Below are positions 26,361-35,291 of a DNA stretch of 64,000 nucleotides, in pieces. A model generated the notes under the pieces. The model ran no database searches and was not told where the DNA came from. It saw only the letters and a program-made list of their open reading frames with translations. Origin of the DNA: Pseudomonas vancouverensis (lineage in GTDB: Bacteria > Pseudomonadota > Gammaproteobacteria > Pseudomonadales > Pseudomonadaceae); the NCBI RefSeq assembly GCF_004348895.1, contig NZ_RRZK01000008.1, positions 124,001-188,000 on the forward strand, read 5' to 3'. Within the stretch, counting starts at the first letter, position 1; each line of letters opens with the position of its first letter. The translations under genes were made by a program, and so were the position numbers.

Positions 26361-28076
26361 ATGAACAGTGCGAAGATAATGACTCGATACATTAAAGAAC
26401 TGTTGTTAGTTATTTATGTACTTACCAATTACGACTATTACTTTGAGCGCCTCAATGCAATTGGGATTGGTTTTCCATTAGTGTTATTTGGCGGGATGTT
26501 TATTGTCCTGACGGTGGCATTGTTTCTGACCGCTTACATTCGCCAGACCCTGCTGCGACATCTTTTTGCCCTGGCGATGTTTGTCTCGGCGGTGTTCTTC
26601 GACGTGTATTCGCGGGTCACGGCGGACTACCTGACCTACAGCAGCTTCGTCTCGCTGGTGTATTCCGGTGGTTTCATCCAAGAGGCCGTGTATCAGTACC
26701 GTGACGCAATCATCCACGGGCTGCTGCTCGGCTTGCTGCTGCTGTTCGGCATCGCGCTCAAGCCCCGTCGCCGGGTGCCGCTGCCGGGGGCGCTACTGGT
26801 GATGGCCCCGATCATGGGGGTCATGCTGCTCAGCGCGGTGCTGTTCGTGCGCGCGGGCGAGGGGGCCCGAGGCCTGCCGGTCATGTACACACCGCTGGCG
26901 TATTTGAACCTGTTCGCCTATGAGTCCCTGCACAACACCGTCGGTCCGCGCGAGCCGGTCAAGCTGGCGCGCATCGACCAGCCGCTCAACCACGACATCG
27001 TACTGATCATCGACGAGAGCATTTCCGGCAATTACCTGGACATCAACGCGCCGTTCGGCGTGCACAGCAACCTCAAGGAAGTGCACCCGGGGGTGGACAT
27101 CTTCAACTACGGCTACGCGGCGTCCATCGCCAATTGCAGTGCTGACACCAACGTCACCTTGCGCTACGGCGGTACTCGCGCCGACTACATGCGCATCAAC
27201 AGCACTTTGCCGTCGATCTGGCAGTACGCGAAAAAAGCCGGCTTGCACACGGTCTACATCGACGCCCAGCGCACCGGCGGCAACCTGCAGAACCTGATGA
27301 CCGATACCGAGAAAAAGGACATCGACCAGTTCGTGCAGTTCGACCAGACCAGCGTGCGTGACCGCGACATGGCCGCGGCGGCCAAGCTGATCGAACTGCT
27401 CAACGATGACACCCCGCAACTGGTGGTGATCAACAAGGTCGGTGCGCATTTCCCGGTGCACGACAAATACCCCGATGCCTTCATGGCCTACCGGCCGACA
27501 CTGCCCCGTGGCCAGTTCACCGAAGTGGCCGATACCGGCAAGCGTGATGGCTTCAATGGTCAGCCCGATGATTGGGTGCTGTACCGCAACGCCTACAAGA
27601 ACACGCTGTTGTGGAACGTCGGCGAGTTCTTCTCGCGGGTTTTTGCCCAGGGCAGGCTCGACAACGCCTTGCTGATCTACACCTCCGACCATGGCCAGGA
27701 CCTGCATGAACGCGGCAACCCGGGGCTCAATACCCATTGCGGCGGCGACCCGGTGGAGGAGGAAGGGCTGGTGCCGCTGGTGGTGATCCAGGGCAGCAAC
27801 CTGAAGATCCTCGACTGGCAGGCACAACTGCCAACCAACAAGAATCGCTCCAGCCACTACAACATCTTCCCGACGCTGTTGCAGTTGATGGGGTATGACC
27901 TGGCCGCAATTGAAGCAGTTTATGGCAAGCCGTTGAGTGTGCCGACGACGGACGACTTCACCTTCAACTATCGCTTCAACGCGCGGCTGGGGGCCAAGCC
28001 CGAGTGGAAGCACATCGATCTGAACAGCATCGTGACGCCGGAGCAGTCGGCGACCAGTGTGGCGGCGGGGCAGTGA
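26361..28076 (+). CDS. Membrane sulfatase/phosphoethanolamine-transferase-like protein
   Basis: A protein of 571 residues: about five N-terminal membrane helices (residues 10-175), then an alkaline-phosphatase-superfamily domain. The metal-site segments are IVLIIDESISGNY (about 214), ANCSADTNVTLRYG with candidate nucleophile Thr (about 258-268), and YTSDHGQDLHERG (about 440), followed by NTHCGGD. The layout is that of EptA/OpgE-type transferases that place phosphoethanolamine on lipid A or glycans, but the nucleophile region is divergent. It lies divergently from the polysaccharide operon, so modification of surface glycans is likely. The first about 100 bases are AT-rich; the start could also be ATG 26379. 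Confidence 0.75.
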   Translation: MNSAKIMTRYIKELLLVIYVLTNYDYYFERLNAIGIGFPLVLFGGMFIVLTVALFLTAYIRQTLLRHLFALAMFVSAVFFDVYSRVTADYLTYSSFVSLVYSGGFIQEAVYQYRDAIIHGLLLGLLLLFGIALKPRRRVPLPGALLVMAPIMGVMLLSAVLFVRAGEGARGLPVMYTPLAYLNLFAYESLHNTVGPREPVKLARIDQPLNHDIVLIIDESISGNYLDINAPFGVHSNLKEVHPGVDIFNYGYAASIANCSADTNVTLRYGGTRADYMRINSTLPSIWQYAKKAGLHTVYIDAQRTGGNLQNLMTDTEKKDIDQFVQFDQTSVRDRDMAAAAKLIELLNDDTPQLVVINKVGAHFPVHDKYPDAFMAYRPTLPRGQFTEVADTGKRDGFNGQPDDWVLYRNAYKNTLLWNVGEFFSRVFAQGRLDNALLIYTSDHGQDLHERGNPGLNTHCGGDPVEEEGLVPLVVIQGSNLKILDWQAQLPTNKNRSSHYNIFPTLLQLMGYDLAAIEAVYGKPLSVPTTDDFTFNYRFNARLGAKPEWKHIDLNSIVTPEQSATSVAAGQ

Positions 28077-28394
28077 GGTTTTGATGTGCCTGCGCCGGCC
28101 CCATCACGAGCAAGCTCGCTCCCACAATGGATCGGCAGTGTCCACACGACCCCTGTGGGAGCGAGCTTGCTCGCGATGGGGTCAGTAGTTTCAACCCATC
28201 CGTGAAGGCCGCTAATGGCGCCCTCGATACACCCCCGGCGCACACTCCAGCCAGCGCAAACACGCGCGTTCTAGCGGTGATCAGGCAGGTCGGCAGATCT
28301 CGAGGATGAGGAGCCGGCCGGGTGGCCAACGCCAACGGACAAAACCTGTTCAAGGCCGCTATCCTTGGCCGACGTAAAGCGAACGGGATGTTCC
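28077..28394. other. Gap with REP inverted pair
   Basis: This 318-base stretch between the sulfatase-like gene and the ABC transporter holds an inverted pair of REP hairpins (about 28101-28126 and 28153-28180). I see no gene in the rest, and no clear promoter for the ABC operon. Confidence 0.6.
28101..28180. repeat. REP inverted pair (REPIN-like)
   Basis: CACGAGCAAGCTCGCTCCCA and TGGGAGCGAGCTTGCTCGCG face each other about 27 bases apart. They match the other REP elements in the window. Confidence 0.8.
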
Positions 28395-29063
28395 ATGCTT
28401 GAAGTCCGAGGCGTTTACAAAAGCTACGCCACACCGCAAGGACCGCTGCCGGTGTTGCAAGGCGTCGACCTGACATTGCAACCCGGCAGCAGCCTGGCGT
28501 TGACGGGTGAGTCCGGCAGCGGCAAAAGCACGCTGCTGCACTTGATTGCCGGGCTGGACAAGGTTGATCGTGGCAGCATCCACAGTGGCGAACACCACCT
28601 GGAGCAGATGAGCGAAGCGCAATTGGCGAACTGGCGGCGCAGCGAAATCGGCCTGGTGTTCCAGCAGTTCAACCTGATCGGCAGCCTGCGGGTCGAGGAC
28701 AACCTGGCGCTTCAGGCGCGGCTGGCGGGGCGTCATGATCCGCGCTGGCAGGCGCATCTGGTACGGCGCCTGGGCTTGGGCGAGCTGCTCGGGCGTTATC
28801 CCGAGCAACTTTCCGGCGGTCAACAACAGCGGGTGGCCTTGGGCCGGGCGCTGGCCTCACAGCCCACATTGCTGCTCGCGGACGAACCCACCGGCAGCCT
28901 CGATGAAACCACCGGCGCCGAAGTGCTCAAGCTGTTGCTGGAGCTGGTCGATGACAGCGGCACGACCCTGTTGATGGTCACCCACAGCCCCAACGTCGCG
29001 GCGCGACTGACCCGGCAGGTGACGCTCCACAGTGGCCGACTGCTGCCGACGCCAGGGCACTGA
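28395..29063 (+). CDS. ABC transporter ATP-binding protein (LolD/MacB-like)
   Basis: An ABC ATPase of 222 residues. It shows Walker A GESGSGKST (residues 38-46), Q-loop region LVFQQFNLIGSL, signature LSGGQQQRV (139-147), Walker B LLLADEPTGSLDE and the switch His in MVTHSP. The sequence is typical of the MacB/LolD class that works with FtsX-type permeases. I used ATG 28395 (MLEVRGVYKSY); the upstream TTG at 28365 adds a non-conserved leader. The permease starts 1 base after its stop. Confidence 0.9.
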   Translation: MLEVRGVYKSYATPQGPLPVLQGVDLTLQPGSSLALTGESGSGKSTLLHLIAGLDKVDRGSIHSGEHHLEQMSEAQLANWRRSEIGLVFQQFNLIGSLRVEDNLALQARLAGRHDPRWQAHLVRRLGLGELLGRYPEQLSGGQQQRVALGRALASQPTLLLADEPTGSLDETTGAEVLKLLLELVDDSGTTLLMVTHSPNVAARLTRQVTLHSGRLLPTPGH

Positions 29064-29064
29064 C

Positions 29065-31536
29065 ATGCGCATTTTTCGCGAAACCCTGCGCGCGCTGCTC
29101 AGCCACTGGCGTCGGCATCCGGTGCAGTTTTTCAGCGTGCTCACCGGATTGTGGCTGGCCACCAGCCTGCTCACCGGGGTGCAGGCGCTGAACAGTCAGG
29201 CCCGCGACAGTTATGCCCGCGCCAGCCAGTTGATTGGCGGCGAGCCCCAGGCCAGTCTCAGTGCCCTCGGTGGCGGGACGTTCCCGCAGCAGTGGTTCGT
29301 CGATTTGCGCCTGGCCGGGTGGCCGGTGTCGCCGGTGCTGCAAGGTCGGGTCACGCTCAAGGGCCATGAAGATCAGCGCCTGCAGTTGCTCGGCATTGAA
29401 CCGGTGTCGCTGCCGGCCGGTGCGGCGCTGGCCGGGCAGTCGATGGCCATCGAACAGGTGGTCGGGTTCTTCAGCCCGCCGGGCAGCACCTGGGTGTCAG
29501 CGCAGACCTTGCAGGCATTGGGCATGCAGGCCGGTGAGCGTCCGCTGGCGCTGAACGATCAGGCCTTGCCACCGTTGCGGGTGCAAGCCGGCATGGCCCC
29601 GGGCGTGCTGCTGGTGGACATCGGTTTCGCCCAGCAGATCCTCGGGACGCCGGAGCAACTGTCGCGGCTGTTGTTGCCGAAGAATTTCCACGCTGAGTTG
29701 CCGGAGCGGTTCGAGGGCAGCCTGCAGTTCAAGACCAGCGATGAAGAAAACAACCTCTCGCGTCTCACCGAGAGTTTTCATCTGAACCTTGATGCATTGG
29801 GCGTGCTGTCCTTCGTGGTCGGGCTGTTTATCGTTCACGCGGCCATCGGCCTGGCACTGGAGCAACGCCGAAGCCTGCTGCGCACCTTGCGTGCCTGCGG
29901 TGTCAGTGCACGGATGCTGATCAGTTGCCTTGCTGTCGAGCTTGGCGTCCTGGCCTTGCTCGGCGGTGTGGCCGGGGTGGTCAGCGGTTACTGGCTGGCC
30001 AGTGTGCTGTTGCCGGATGTCGCCGCCAGCCTGCGCGGGCTGTACGGCGCTGAAGTGGCGGGGCAGTTGAGCCTGAGCCCGCTGTGGTGGTTCAGCGGCA
30101 TCGGCCTGAGCCTGTTGGGCGCCTTGCTCGCCGGCTTCAACAGTCTGCTGCGGGCCGCACGCTTGCCCTTGCTGGCCTTGGCTGACCCGCAAGCCTGGCA
30201 TCAAGCCCATGCGCGCTGGTTGCGTCGCCAGGGTTGGGCGGCGCTGCTGGCCGGAATCATTGCCGGGTTGGCGTTGATCTTTGGCGACAGCCTGGCCAGT
30301 GGTTTCGTGTTGATGGCAGCGTTGCTGATCGGCGCGGCGCTGGCCTTGCCGGTGGCGCTGGGCACGCTGCTCAACATCGCCTTGCAACGCAGCAAGTCGG
30401 TACTCGGTCAATGGTTTCTCGCCGATTGTCGCCAGCAACTGCCGGCGTTGAGCCTGGCATTGATGGCGTTGCTGTTGGCCATGGCAGCGAACATCGGCGC
30501 CGGCAGCATGACCGCCGGCTTTCGCCAGACTTTCAGCAACTGGCTTGAACAGCGGCTGACCGCCGAGCTGTACATCACTCCACAAAACCCGGCCCAGGCT
30601 CGCGAGCTGTACACCTGGCTTAAACAGCAACCACAACCGGGCGCGGTGTTGCCCAGCTGGCAGGTCACGATCCAGTTGCAGGGTTGGCCGACGGATGTAT
30701 TCGGCGTGATCGATCACCCGACCTATCGCCAGCATTGGCCGTTGCTGGAAGCGCTCGGCGACAACCCTTGGGAGCGACTGGCCAAGGACGATGCCTTGAT
30801 GCTCAGCGAGCAACTGGCACGACGCCTGAAGGTCCGCCTCGGTGATCGCCTGACGCTGCCCACGCCCAGTGGGACATGGTCGCCACGAGTGGTCGGTATC
30901 TACGCCGATTACGGCAATCCCAAAGGGCATATCCTGGTCAACAGCAATCACCTGCTGCGGGTCTGGCCACAACTGACGCCGAACCGATTCAACCTGCGCA
31001 TCGAGCCGCCGCTGATCCCGGCGTTCGTCAGTGCGTTGCAGGCGCGTTTCGCCCTCGATGACAGTCGCATCGTCGATCAGGCGCGGCTCAAGGGCTGGTC
31101 GAGCCAGGTGTTCGAACGCACCTTCGCCGCCACCGCCGCGCTCAACAGCCTGACCCTGTGCGTGGCCGGCATCGCCCTGTTCATCAGCCTGTTGACCCAG
31201 AGCCAGAGCCGCCTCGGGCAACTGGCGCCGCTGTGGGCGCTGGGGGTGACCCGGCGCCAACTGATGCTGCTCAACCTCGGGCAGACCTGGCTGCTGGCGC
31301 TCTTGACCCTGATCCTGGCGCTGCCGCTCGGTATCGCCCTGGCCTGGTGCCTGGATGCGGTGATCAATGTGCAGGCGTTTGGCTGGCGTTTGCCGTTGCA
31401 AGTCTTTCCGTTGCAATTGGCACAGTTGCTGGGGCTGGCGGTGCTGGCAACCTTGCTCGCCTCGGCATGGCCACTGTACAGCCTGTACCGCGCACAACCG
31501 GCGGACCTGCTGAGGACCTTTGCCCATGGGGATTAG
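29065..31536 (+). CDS. FtsX-like ABC permease
   Basis: A permease of 823 residues with two FtsX/MacB-type units: an N-terminal membrane helix, a periplasmic domain, then three helices (about residues 250-370), a further block of helices with a second periplasmic domain, and three C-terminal helices. This ten-helix arrangement is characteristic of the large 'ABC3 permease' class. The ending (ALAWCLDAVINVQAFGW and LYRAQPADLLR) is typical. It works with the upstream ATPase and overlaps the lipoprotein gene. The transported substrate is unknown; lipoproteins or lipids are common in this class. Confidence 0.87.
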   Translation: MRIFRETLRALLSHWRRHPVQFFSVLTGLWLATSLLTGVQALNSQARDSYARASQLIGGEPQASLSALGGGTFPQQWFVDLRLAGWPVSPVLQGRVTLKGHEDQRLQLLGIEPVSLPAGAALAGQSMAIEQVVGFFSPPGSTWVSAQTLQALGMQAGERPLALNDQALPPLRVQAGMAPGVLLVDIGFAQQILGTPEQLSRLLLPKNFHAELPERFEGSLQFKTSDEENNLSRLTESFHLNLDALGVLSFVVGLFIVHAAIGLALEQRRSLLRTLRACGVSARMLISCLAVELGVLALLGGVAGVVSGYWLASVLLPDVAASLRGLYGAEVAGQLSLSPLWWFSGIGLSLLGALLAGFNSLLRAARLPLLALADPQAWHQAHARWLRRQGWAALLAGIIAGLALIFGDSLASGFVLMAALLIGAALALPVALGTLLNIALQRSKSVLGQWFLADCRQQLPALSLALMALLLAMAANIGAGSMTAGFRQTFSNWLEQRLTAELYITPQNPAQARELYTWLKQQPQPGAVLPSWQVTIQLQGWPTDVFGVIDHPTYRQHWPLLEALGDNPWERLAKDDALMLSEQLARRLKVRLGDRLTLPTPSGTWSPRVVGIYADYGNPKGHILVNSNHLLRVWPQLTPNRFNLRIEPPLIPAFVSALQARFALDDSRIVDQARLKGWSSQVFERTFAATAALNSLTLCVAGIALFISLLTQSQSRLGQLAPLWALGVTRRQLMLLNLGQTWLLALLTLILALPLGIALAWCLDAVINVQAFGWRLPLQVFPLQLAQLLGLAVLATLLASAWPLYSLYRAQPADLLRTFAHGD

Positions 31537-32599
31537 GGCCGGCGTGTTAGTGCTGCTGATGCTGCTCGGCGGCTGCGATGCGCAGTCACCGCCGGAGCAG
31601 GGCTTCGCCGGGCTCGGCACCCAGGCGGCCGAGTTCACCAAGGTGGTGCCCGGTCGAGTGTTCAGCTTCCCGGCGGACCATGGCGCGCATGACGGTTTTC
31701 GCATCGAATGGTGGTATGTCACGGCCAATCTCAAGGATGCGCAAGGCAATGACTACGGCGTGCAATGGACCTTGTTCCGCAGTGCCTTGAACGCTTTGCC
31801 ACAGTCGCCGGGGTGGAACAATCAAACCCTCTGGCTCGGTCACGCTGCGCTGACCTCGGCGTCCGTGCATTATGCCGCCGAGCGCTATGCCCGCGGCGGG
31901 GTCGGTCAGGCGGGCGTCGATTCCGCGCCCTTCAAGGCCTGGATCGACGACTGGCACTTCAGCAGCCAGGCATCCGCCGCCGACCCATTGGCCGATATGC
32001 AACTCAGCGCTGGCGACCAACACTTCAGCTACCAGTTACGGCTGACCTCGACAGGCCCGCTGGTGCTTCAGGGTGAGCAAGGCTTCAGCCAGAAGTCCGA
32101 ACAAGGCCAGGCGTCGTACTACTACAGCCAGCCGTTCTTCCAGGCCAGCGGCACGCTGATCATCGACGGCAAGGCCGTTCAGGTCAGCGGTCCGGCGTGG
32201 CTCGACCGGGAATGGAGCAGCCAGCCCCTGACCGCCAATCAAAGCGGTTGGGACTGGTTTTCCTTGCACCTGGACAGCGGCGAGCAAGTGATGCTCTACC
32301 GCATGCGACAACGGCAGGGCGAGCCCTACCTCACCGGCACCTGGATCGATGCGCAAGGCCGGACGCAGGTGCTGCACGGCAGCGACTTCAGCCTCACGCC
32401 GCAAGACACCAGCCGTGTGGCGGGCCGCCGAATGCCGGTGCGCTGGGCCATCAAGATCCCCGGCAAACACCTCGATATCACCCTCGAGGCGGTCAATGCC
32501 AAGGCCTGGATGGATCTGCGCATTCCCTACTGGGAAGGGCCGGTGCGCCTGAGCGGCAGCCAGGCGGGGCAGGGGTATCTGGAGATGACCGGGTACTGA
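31526..32599 (+). CDS. AttH/CrtC-like lipocalin-fold lipoprotein
   Basis: A lipoprotein of 357 residues (lipobox VLLMLLGGCDA). The mature part matches the AttH/carotenoid 1,2-hydratase family: PADHGAHDGFRIEWWYVTANL near the N terminus, SGPAWLDREWSSQPL centrally and WDWFSLHLDSGEQVMLYRMR after it. The family folds as paired lipocalin-like barrels and often sits beside an ABC3 permease. ATG 31526 lies inside the permease end (11-base overlap). It is probably a periplasmic lipid- or hydrophobe-handling partner; true carotenoid hydratase activity is unlikely. Confidence 0.85.
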   Translation: MGIRAGVLVLLMLLGGCDAQSPPEQGFAGLGTQAAEFTKVVPGRVFSFPADHGAHDGFRIEWWYVTANLKDAQGNDYGVQWTLFRSALNALPQSPGWNNQTLWLGHAALTSASVHYAAERYARGGVGQAGVDSAPFKAWIDDWHFSSQASAADPLADMQLSAGDQHFSYQLRLTSTGPLVLQGEQGFSQKSEQGQASYYYSQPFFQASGTLIIDGKAVQVSGPAWLDREWSSQPLTANQSGWDWFSLHLDSGEQVMLYRMRQRQGEPYLTGTWIDAQGRTQVLHGSDFSLTPQDTSRVAGRRMPVRWAIKIPGKHLDITLEAVNAKAWMDLRIPYWEGPVRLSGSQAGQGYLEMTGY

Positions 32600-32743
32600 A
32601 TTCGCCCCAGTCGATCCAGTGGCAATCCACCGCAGCAGAAACTGCGATCAGTCGCCGATCAACGTCTATGCTCATCGCACACACGGCGTTGAATGTCGTT
32701 TCGATGCCGTTTGCCGTCATCCATCACAGGGAAAGTTCTGCCT

Positions 32744-33322
32744 ATGAAACGCCATGCACTGACCAAAGCCATCGCTCTCGCCACCGTGCTGTCCGCCACC
32801 AGTCTGGGCGCCATTGCTGCCGACATCCCGTTGTCTGCCGTCGTGGTTGCCGATCAGGTCACCACCACCGTCGTTTCAGTCGATACCGACAACCGCCTGG
32901 TGACCCTCAAAGGCCCGCAGGGCAATGAGTTTCCTGTCCAGCTGACCGAAAAGGCGAAGAATCTCGACAAACTGAAGGTCGGTGACAAGGTTGACGTCAA
33001 GGTCACCAGCGCCGTCGCCGTTTACCTCGACACCGACGTCGACTCCGGCCTGCCGGGCACCGTCGAGAAAGCCGGTGAGGTGCGTGCTGCGCCGGGCAGC
33101 GATAATCCGGCCGGTGAAGCCTATCGTCAGGTAAAAGTGCAGCTGAAAATCACCCATATCGATCTGAAAAAACACCAGGTGACCTTCGAAAACCCTCAAG
33201 GCAAATCGAAAACTGTCGACGTCAAGAAGCCTGAGGTACAAGCCAAGCTCAAGGACCTGAAAGTCGGGCAAAGTGTCTTCGTGACCTATACCGATGTCCT
33301 CCAGGTGACCAGTCGGCACTAA
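32744..33322 (+). CDS. Periplasmic protein of unknown function
   Basis: A protein of 192 residues with a Sec signal peptide (KRHALTKAIALATVLSAT, cleavage near AIAA). The mature part consists of two similar beta-rich units: TVVSVDTDNRLVTLKGPQG then ITHIDLKKHQVTFENPQGK, each followed by a K-L-KVGD/KVGQ-V turn (KLKVGDKVDVKVT; LKVGQSVFVTY). This is an internal repeat, like OB-fold small domains. The start at 32744 has AGGGAA upstream. No partner gene is obvious. Confidence 0.75.
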   Translation: MKRHALTKAIALATVLSATSLGAIAADIPLSAVVVADQVTTTVVSVDTDNRLVTLKGPQGNEFPVQLTEKAKNLDKLKVGDKVDVKVTSAVAVYLDTDVDSGLPGTVEKAGEVRAAPGSDNPAGEAYRQVKVQLKITHIDLKKHQVTFENPQGKSKTVDVKKPEVQAKLKDLKVGQSVFVTYTDVLQVTSRH

Positions 33323-33345
33323 AGTTGTATAGGTTTTAGCCAAGT

Positions 33346-33384
33346 TTGATTATTCTTGTGCAAGTCTTGTACAAGAATAATCAA
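33346..33384 (+). terminator. AT-rich hairpin after the periplasmic protein gene
   Basis: TTGATTATTCTTGT and ACAAGAATAATCAA form a perfect 14+14 bp inverted repeat around an 11-base loop, followed by CTTTTC. It lies 23 bases after the stop at 33322 and could end that transcript, though the stem is A/T-rich rather than G/C-rich. Confidence 0.5.
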
Positions 33385-33509
33385 CTTTTCAAACTTGCTG
33401 GTGAGTTGAGATATTAATCTCGATAATATTACAAATGACATTTTGTTAAATATTATGTCTATAAATTTCACTTTAATTATTCGGACAACTTCCGTTGCTT
33501 CCACTAAGA
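33385..33509. other. Low-GC intergenic DNA
   Basis: This segment is strikingly AT-rich for the window (for example around 33408-33480). It holds no convincing coding frame; the longest minus-strand frame has no ribosome site and unusual codon use. It may be a remnant of transferred DNA or a regulatory leader. Confidence 0.4.
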
Positions 33510-33663
33510 TGCTTGGGGTTCGCCCAGTGCAGGCTCTTTACCAGTGCACGGATTGCCGAGGCCAAGGTGCTGGGCGAACGCTCCTTGTCTGTGCAGTATT
33601 GAAGTCTTGAAATGAAAAGTTTTGAAATAAAACAAGGCGACCTTCGGGTCGCCTTGTTTTTTT
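33510..33663 (+). ncRNA. Candidate structured small RNA with terminator
   Basis: GTTCGCCCAG (33518-33527) pairs with CTGGGCGAAC (33570-33579), enclosing about 42 bases with further short pairings. A strong terminator hairpin follows at 33629-33663. No gene-like frame covers the segment with a good start. The pattern of closed stem, then terminator, suits a small RNA of about 150 bases; its 5' end is a guess. It could instead be a decayed coding remnant. Confidence 0.3.
33629..33663. terminator. Strong bidirectional terminator
   Basis: AAAACAAGGCGACC-TTCG-GGTCGCCTTGTTTT is a perfect 14-bp stem with a TTCG tetraloop, followed by TTT and preceded on the other strand by a T run. It works in either direction, ending the candidate RNA or readthrough, and the hglS transcript from the right. 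Confidence 0.85.
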
Positions 33664-33801
33664 GTATTGCCTGCCTTGTCGGCGGGTTTGAAGAGCGGCG
33701 AGGTTTGTTGTTTAAAACCTTGATCAACTCTTAATCATTGAAACCGTGTTAATAGTTCGGTGCAGACCGGCATGTGCCAGAGTGCACCCTTCATACTTCA
33801 A

Positions 33802-35181
33802 TCAAAGCCCAAGTTCGGCAAAGCACTGCTCGAGCGATCGCCGCTGACTCTCGGCGTACAGCTGCAACTCATCGATGGTGGAACGGCCCAGGGCTTGCTC
33901 GAACGCTTGCTGATTGGAATGCACCCCGTAGTGGGTTTGCGCCGCATCCCCGAGGTTTGACTGAAAGATCCCCGCTGCGCTGACGGGCAGAAAGTCCTCG
34001 TACACCAACGGCTCCATGCGCAGATAGCCCGCGCTGAGCAACGCCTCCACGGACGAGCCTTCTGGCTTTGCGGCGGCCACAGCCTTTTCCGTGACGAAGT
34101 AGCGAAAGAACGCCAGTTCCTGTTCACGCATGCCTTCCCAGGTATCGGGGAACGCTTTGAAATGCAGGGTCATCAGTTCGTTGTAACGCGCCGCGTTGCC
34201 CTCATTGGGGAAATCACCGAGCTCGTCCCGTGCCGCATTGAGCAATTGATCGTAGAGCGCGCGGCCCTTGGGGGTCAGGGCGGCGCCGCGCTGTTCGATT
34301 TCGCCGAAACGGGCACTGTGGCTGCCGCGGGGGTCGGCCTGATCGGTGAAGGCAATCGGTTCGTCCAGCGCCTTGAAACTGGTCTGGCGCAGCAGGATCG
34401 GGCACTGGCGACGTGGCGGCCCCTCGATGACCGCCTTGGGCGTGATGCCATGGGCCGGCATTTGTGCCTGCACGATGTCGATGTCCAGGGTGCGCGGGGT
34501 TAGGTGATTGATGTGCGGGCCCTTGAAGGCCACCACGTCGGCGATCAGCCGATGCTGGGCGCTGAGCTGTTGATACTGTGCGGCGGTGACCGTGGCGCTG
34601 TGGTGCCAACGGAAGGTTTCCAGGGCCTGTTCGACGAACTCATCGGCTTCCTGCTCAGTCAGTCCGCCCTGGGCCTCCGCACGTTCGATAAGCGCCAACG
34701 CAGACGCTGTGAAGATGGTACGTTGCTCGAGCACCGACTGGGCGAAGGCGCGCAACTCCGGGTTTTCGATCAACTCAAGGCGCAACAGGGAAGTGAACAC
34801 CCGGAACGGGCTGACCTGTAAAGCGGTTTCGTGTACCGCGCGAAAGGCCGTGGAGTGTACCGGCACACCGGCCGGTGTCAGGTCGTAATAACCCACCGGC
34901 TGCATGCCCATCACTGCAAACAGGCGGGCGAGGGTGGCCAGTTCCTCAGCGGTGCCGACGCGGATGGCGCCGTGGCGCTCGAGGTCCAGGCGTTCGATTT
35001 CACCGGTGCTGCGCAGTTGCCGGGCAATCTGCGGATCGCTGTCGAGCACCTGGCGGTTGGTCTGCTCCACCAGTTCCATCAGGGTGCCGTACAGCGGCAC
35101 TTCCTCGCGATACATGTCGGACATCGCCCTGGAGAAGCGTTGGCGGATCAGGTCGGGGCTGATGAAGGTCGGCTGGTTCAT
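33802..35181 (-). CDS. hglS: 2-oxoadipate dioxygenase/decarboxylase (DUF1338, HglS)
   Basis: An enzyme of 459 residues of the DUF1338/YdcJ family. HglS converts 2-oxoadipate to D-2-hydroxyglutarate in D-lysine catabolism, using iron and oxygen. Visible family blocks are VGYYDLTPAGVPVHSTAFR (metal His region), FKGPHINHLTPRTLDID (second metal His) and KAVIEGPPRR, with a distal Glu in the C-terminal region. Length is right for the family. It is a single gene with no other lysine-pathway gene in the window. Confidence 0.85.
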   Translation of the reverse strand: MNQPTFISPDLIRQRFSRAMSDMYREEVPLYGTLMELVEQTNRQVLDSDPQIARQLRSTGEIERLDLERHGAIRVGTAEELATLARLFAVMGMQPVGYYDLTPAGVPVHSTAFRAVHETALQVSPFRVFTSLLRLELIENPELRAFAQSVLEQRTIFTASALALIERAEAQGGLTEQEADEFVEQALETFRWHHSATVTAAQYQQLSAQHRLIADVVAFKGPHINHLTPRTLDIDIVQAQMPAHGITPKAVIEGPPRRQCPILLRQTSFKALDEPIAFTDQADPRGSHSARFGEIEQRGAALTPKGRALYDQLLNAARDELGDFPNEGNAARYNELMTLHFKAFPDTWEGMREQELAFFRYFVTEKAVAAAKPEGSSVEALLSAGYLRMEPLVYEDFLPVSAAGIFQSNLGDAAQTHYGVHSNQQAFEQALGRSTIDELQLYAESQRRSLEQCFAELGL

Positions 35182-35291
35182 GAACGGGGTTCCTGGCGCG
35201 GTGACGTGAAGGATGCAGAAAAGATCGCAGCCTTCAGCGCCGCCGACAAACGAAGTTTCTGACGAACTTCATTCTTCCAGGGACTGCTTCG

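Noticed and set aside
29497..31749. 750-residue minus-strand frame opposite the permease
   Set aside because: Shadow of the permease gene; repetitive Gln-rich composition and no homology signal.
33473..33727. 84-residue minus-strand frame in the low-GC gap
   Set aside because: It crosses the terminator at 33629-33663, has no ribosome site and no recognisable domain.
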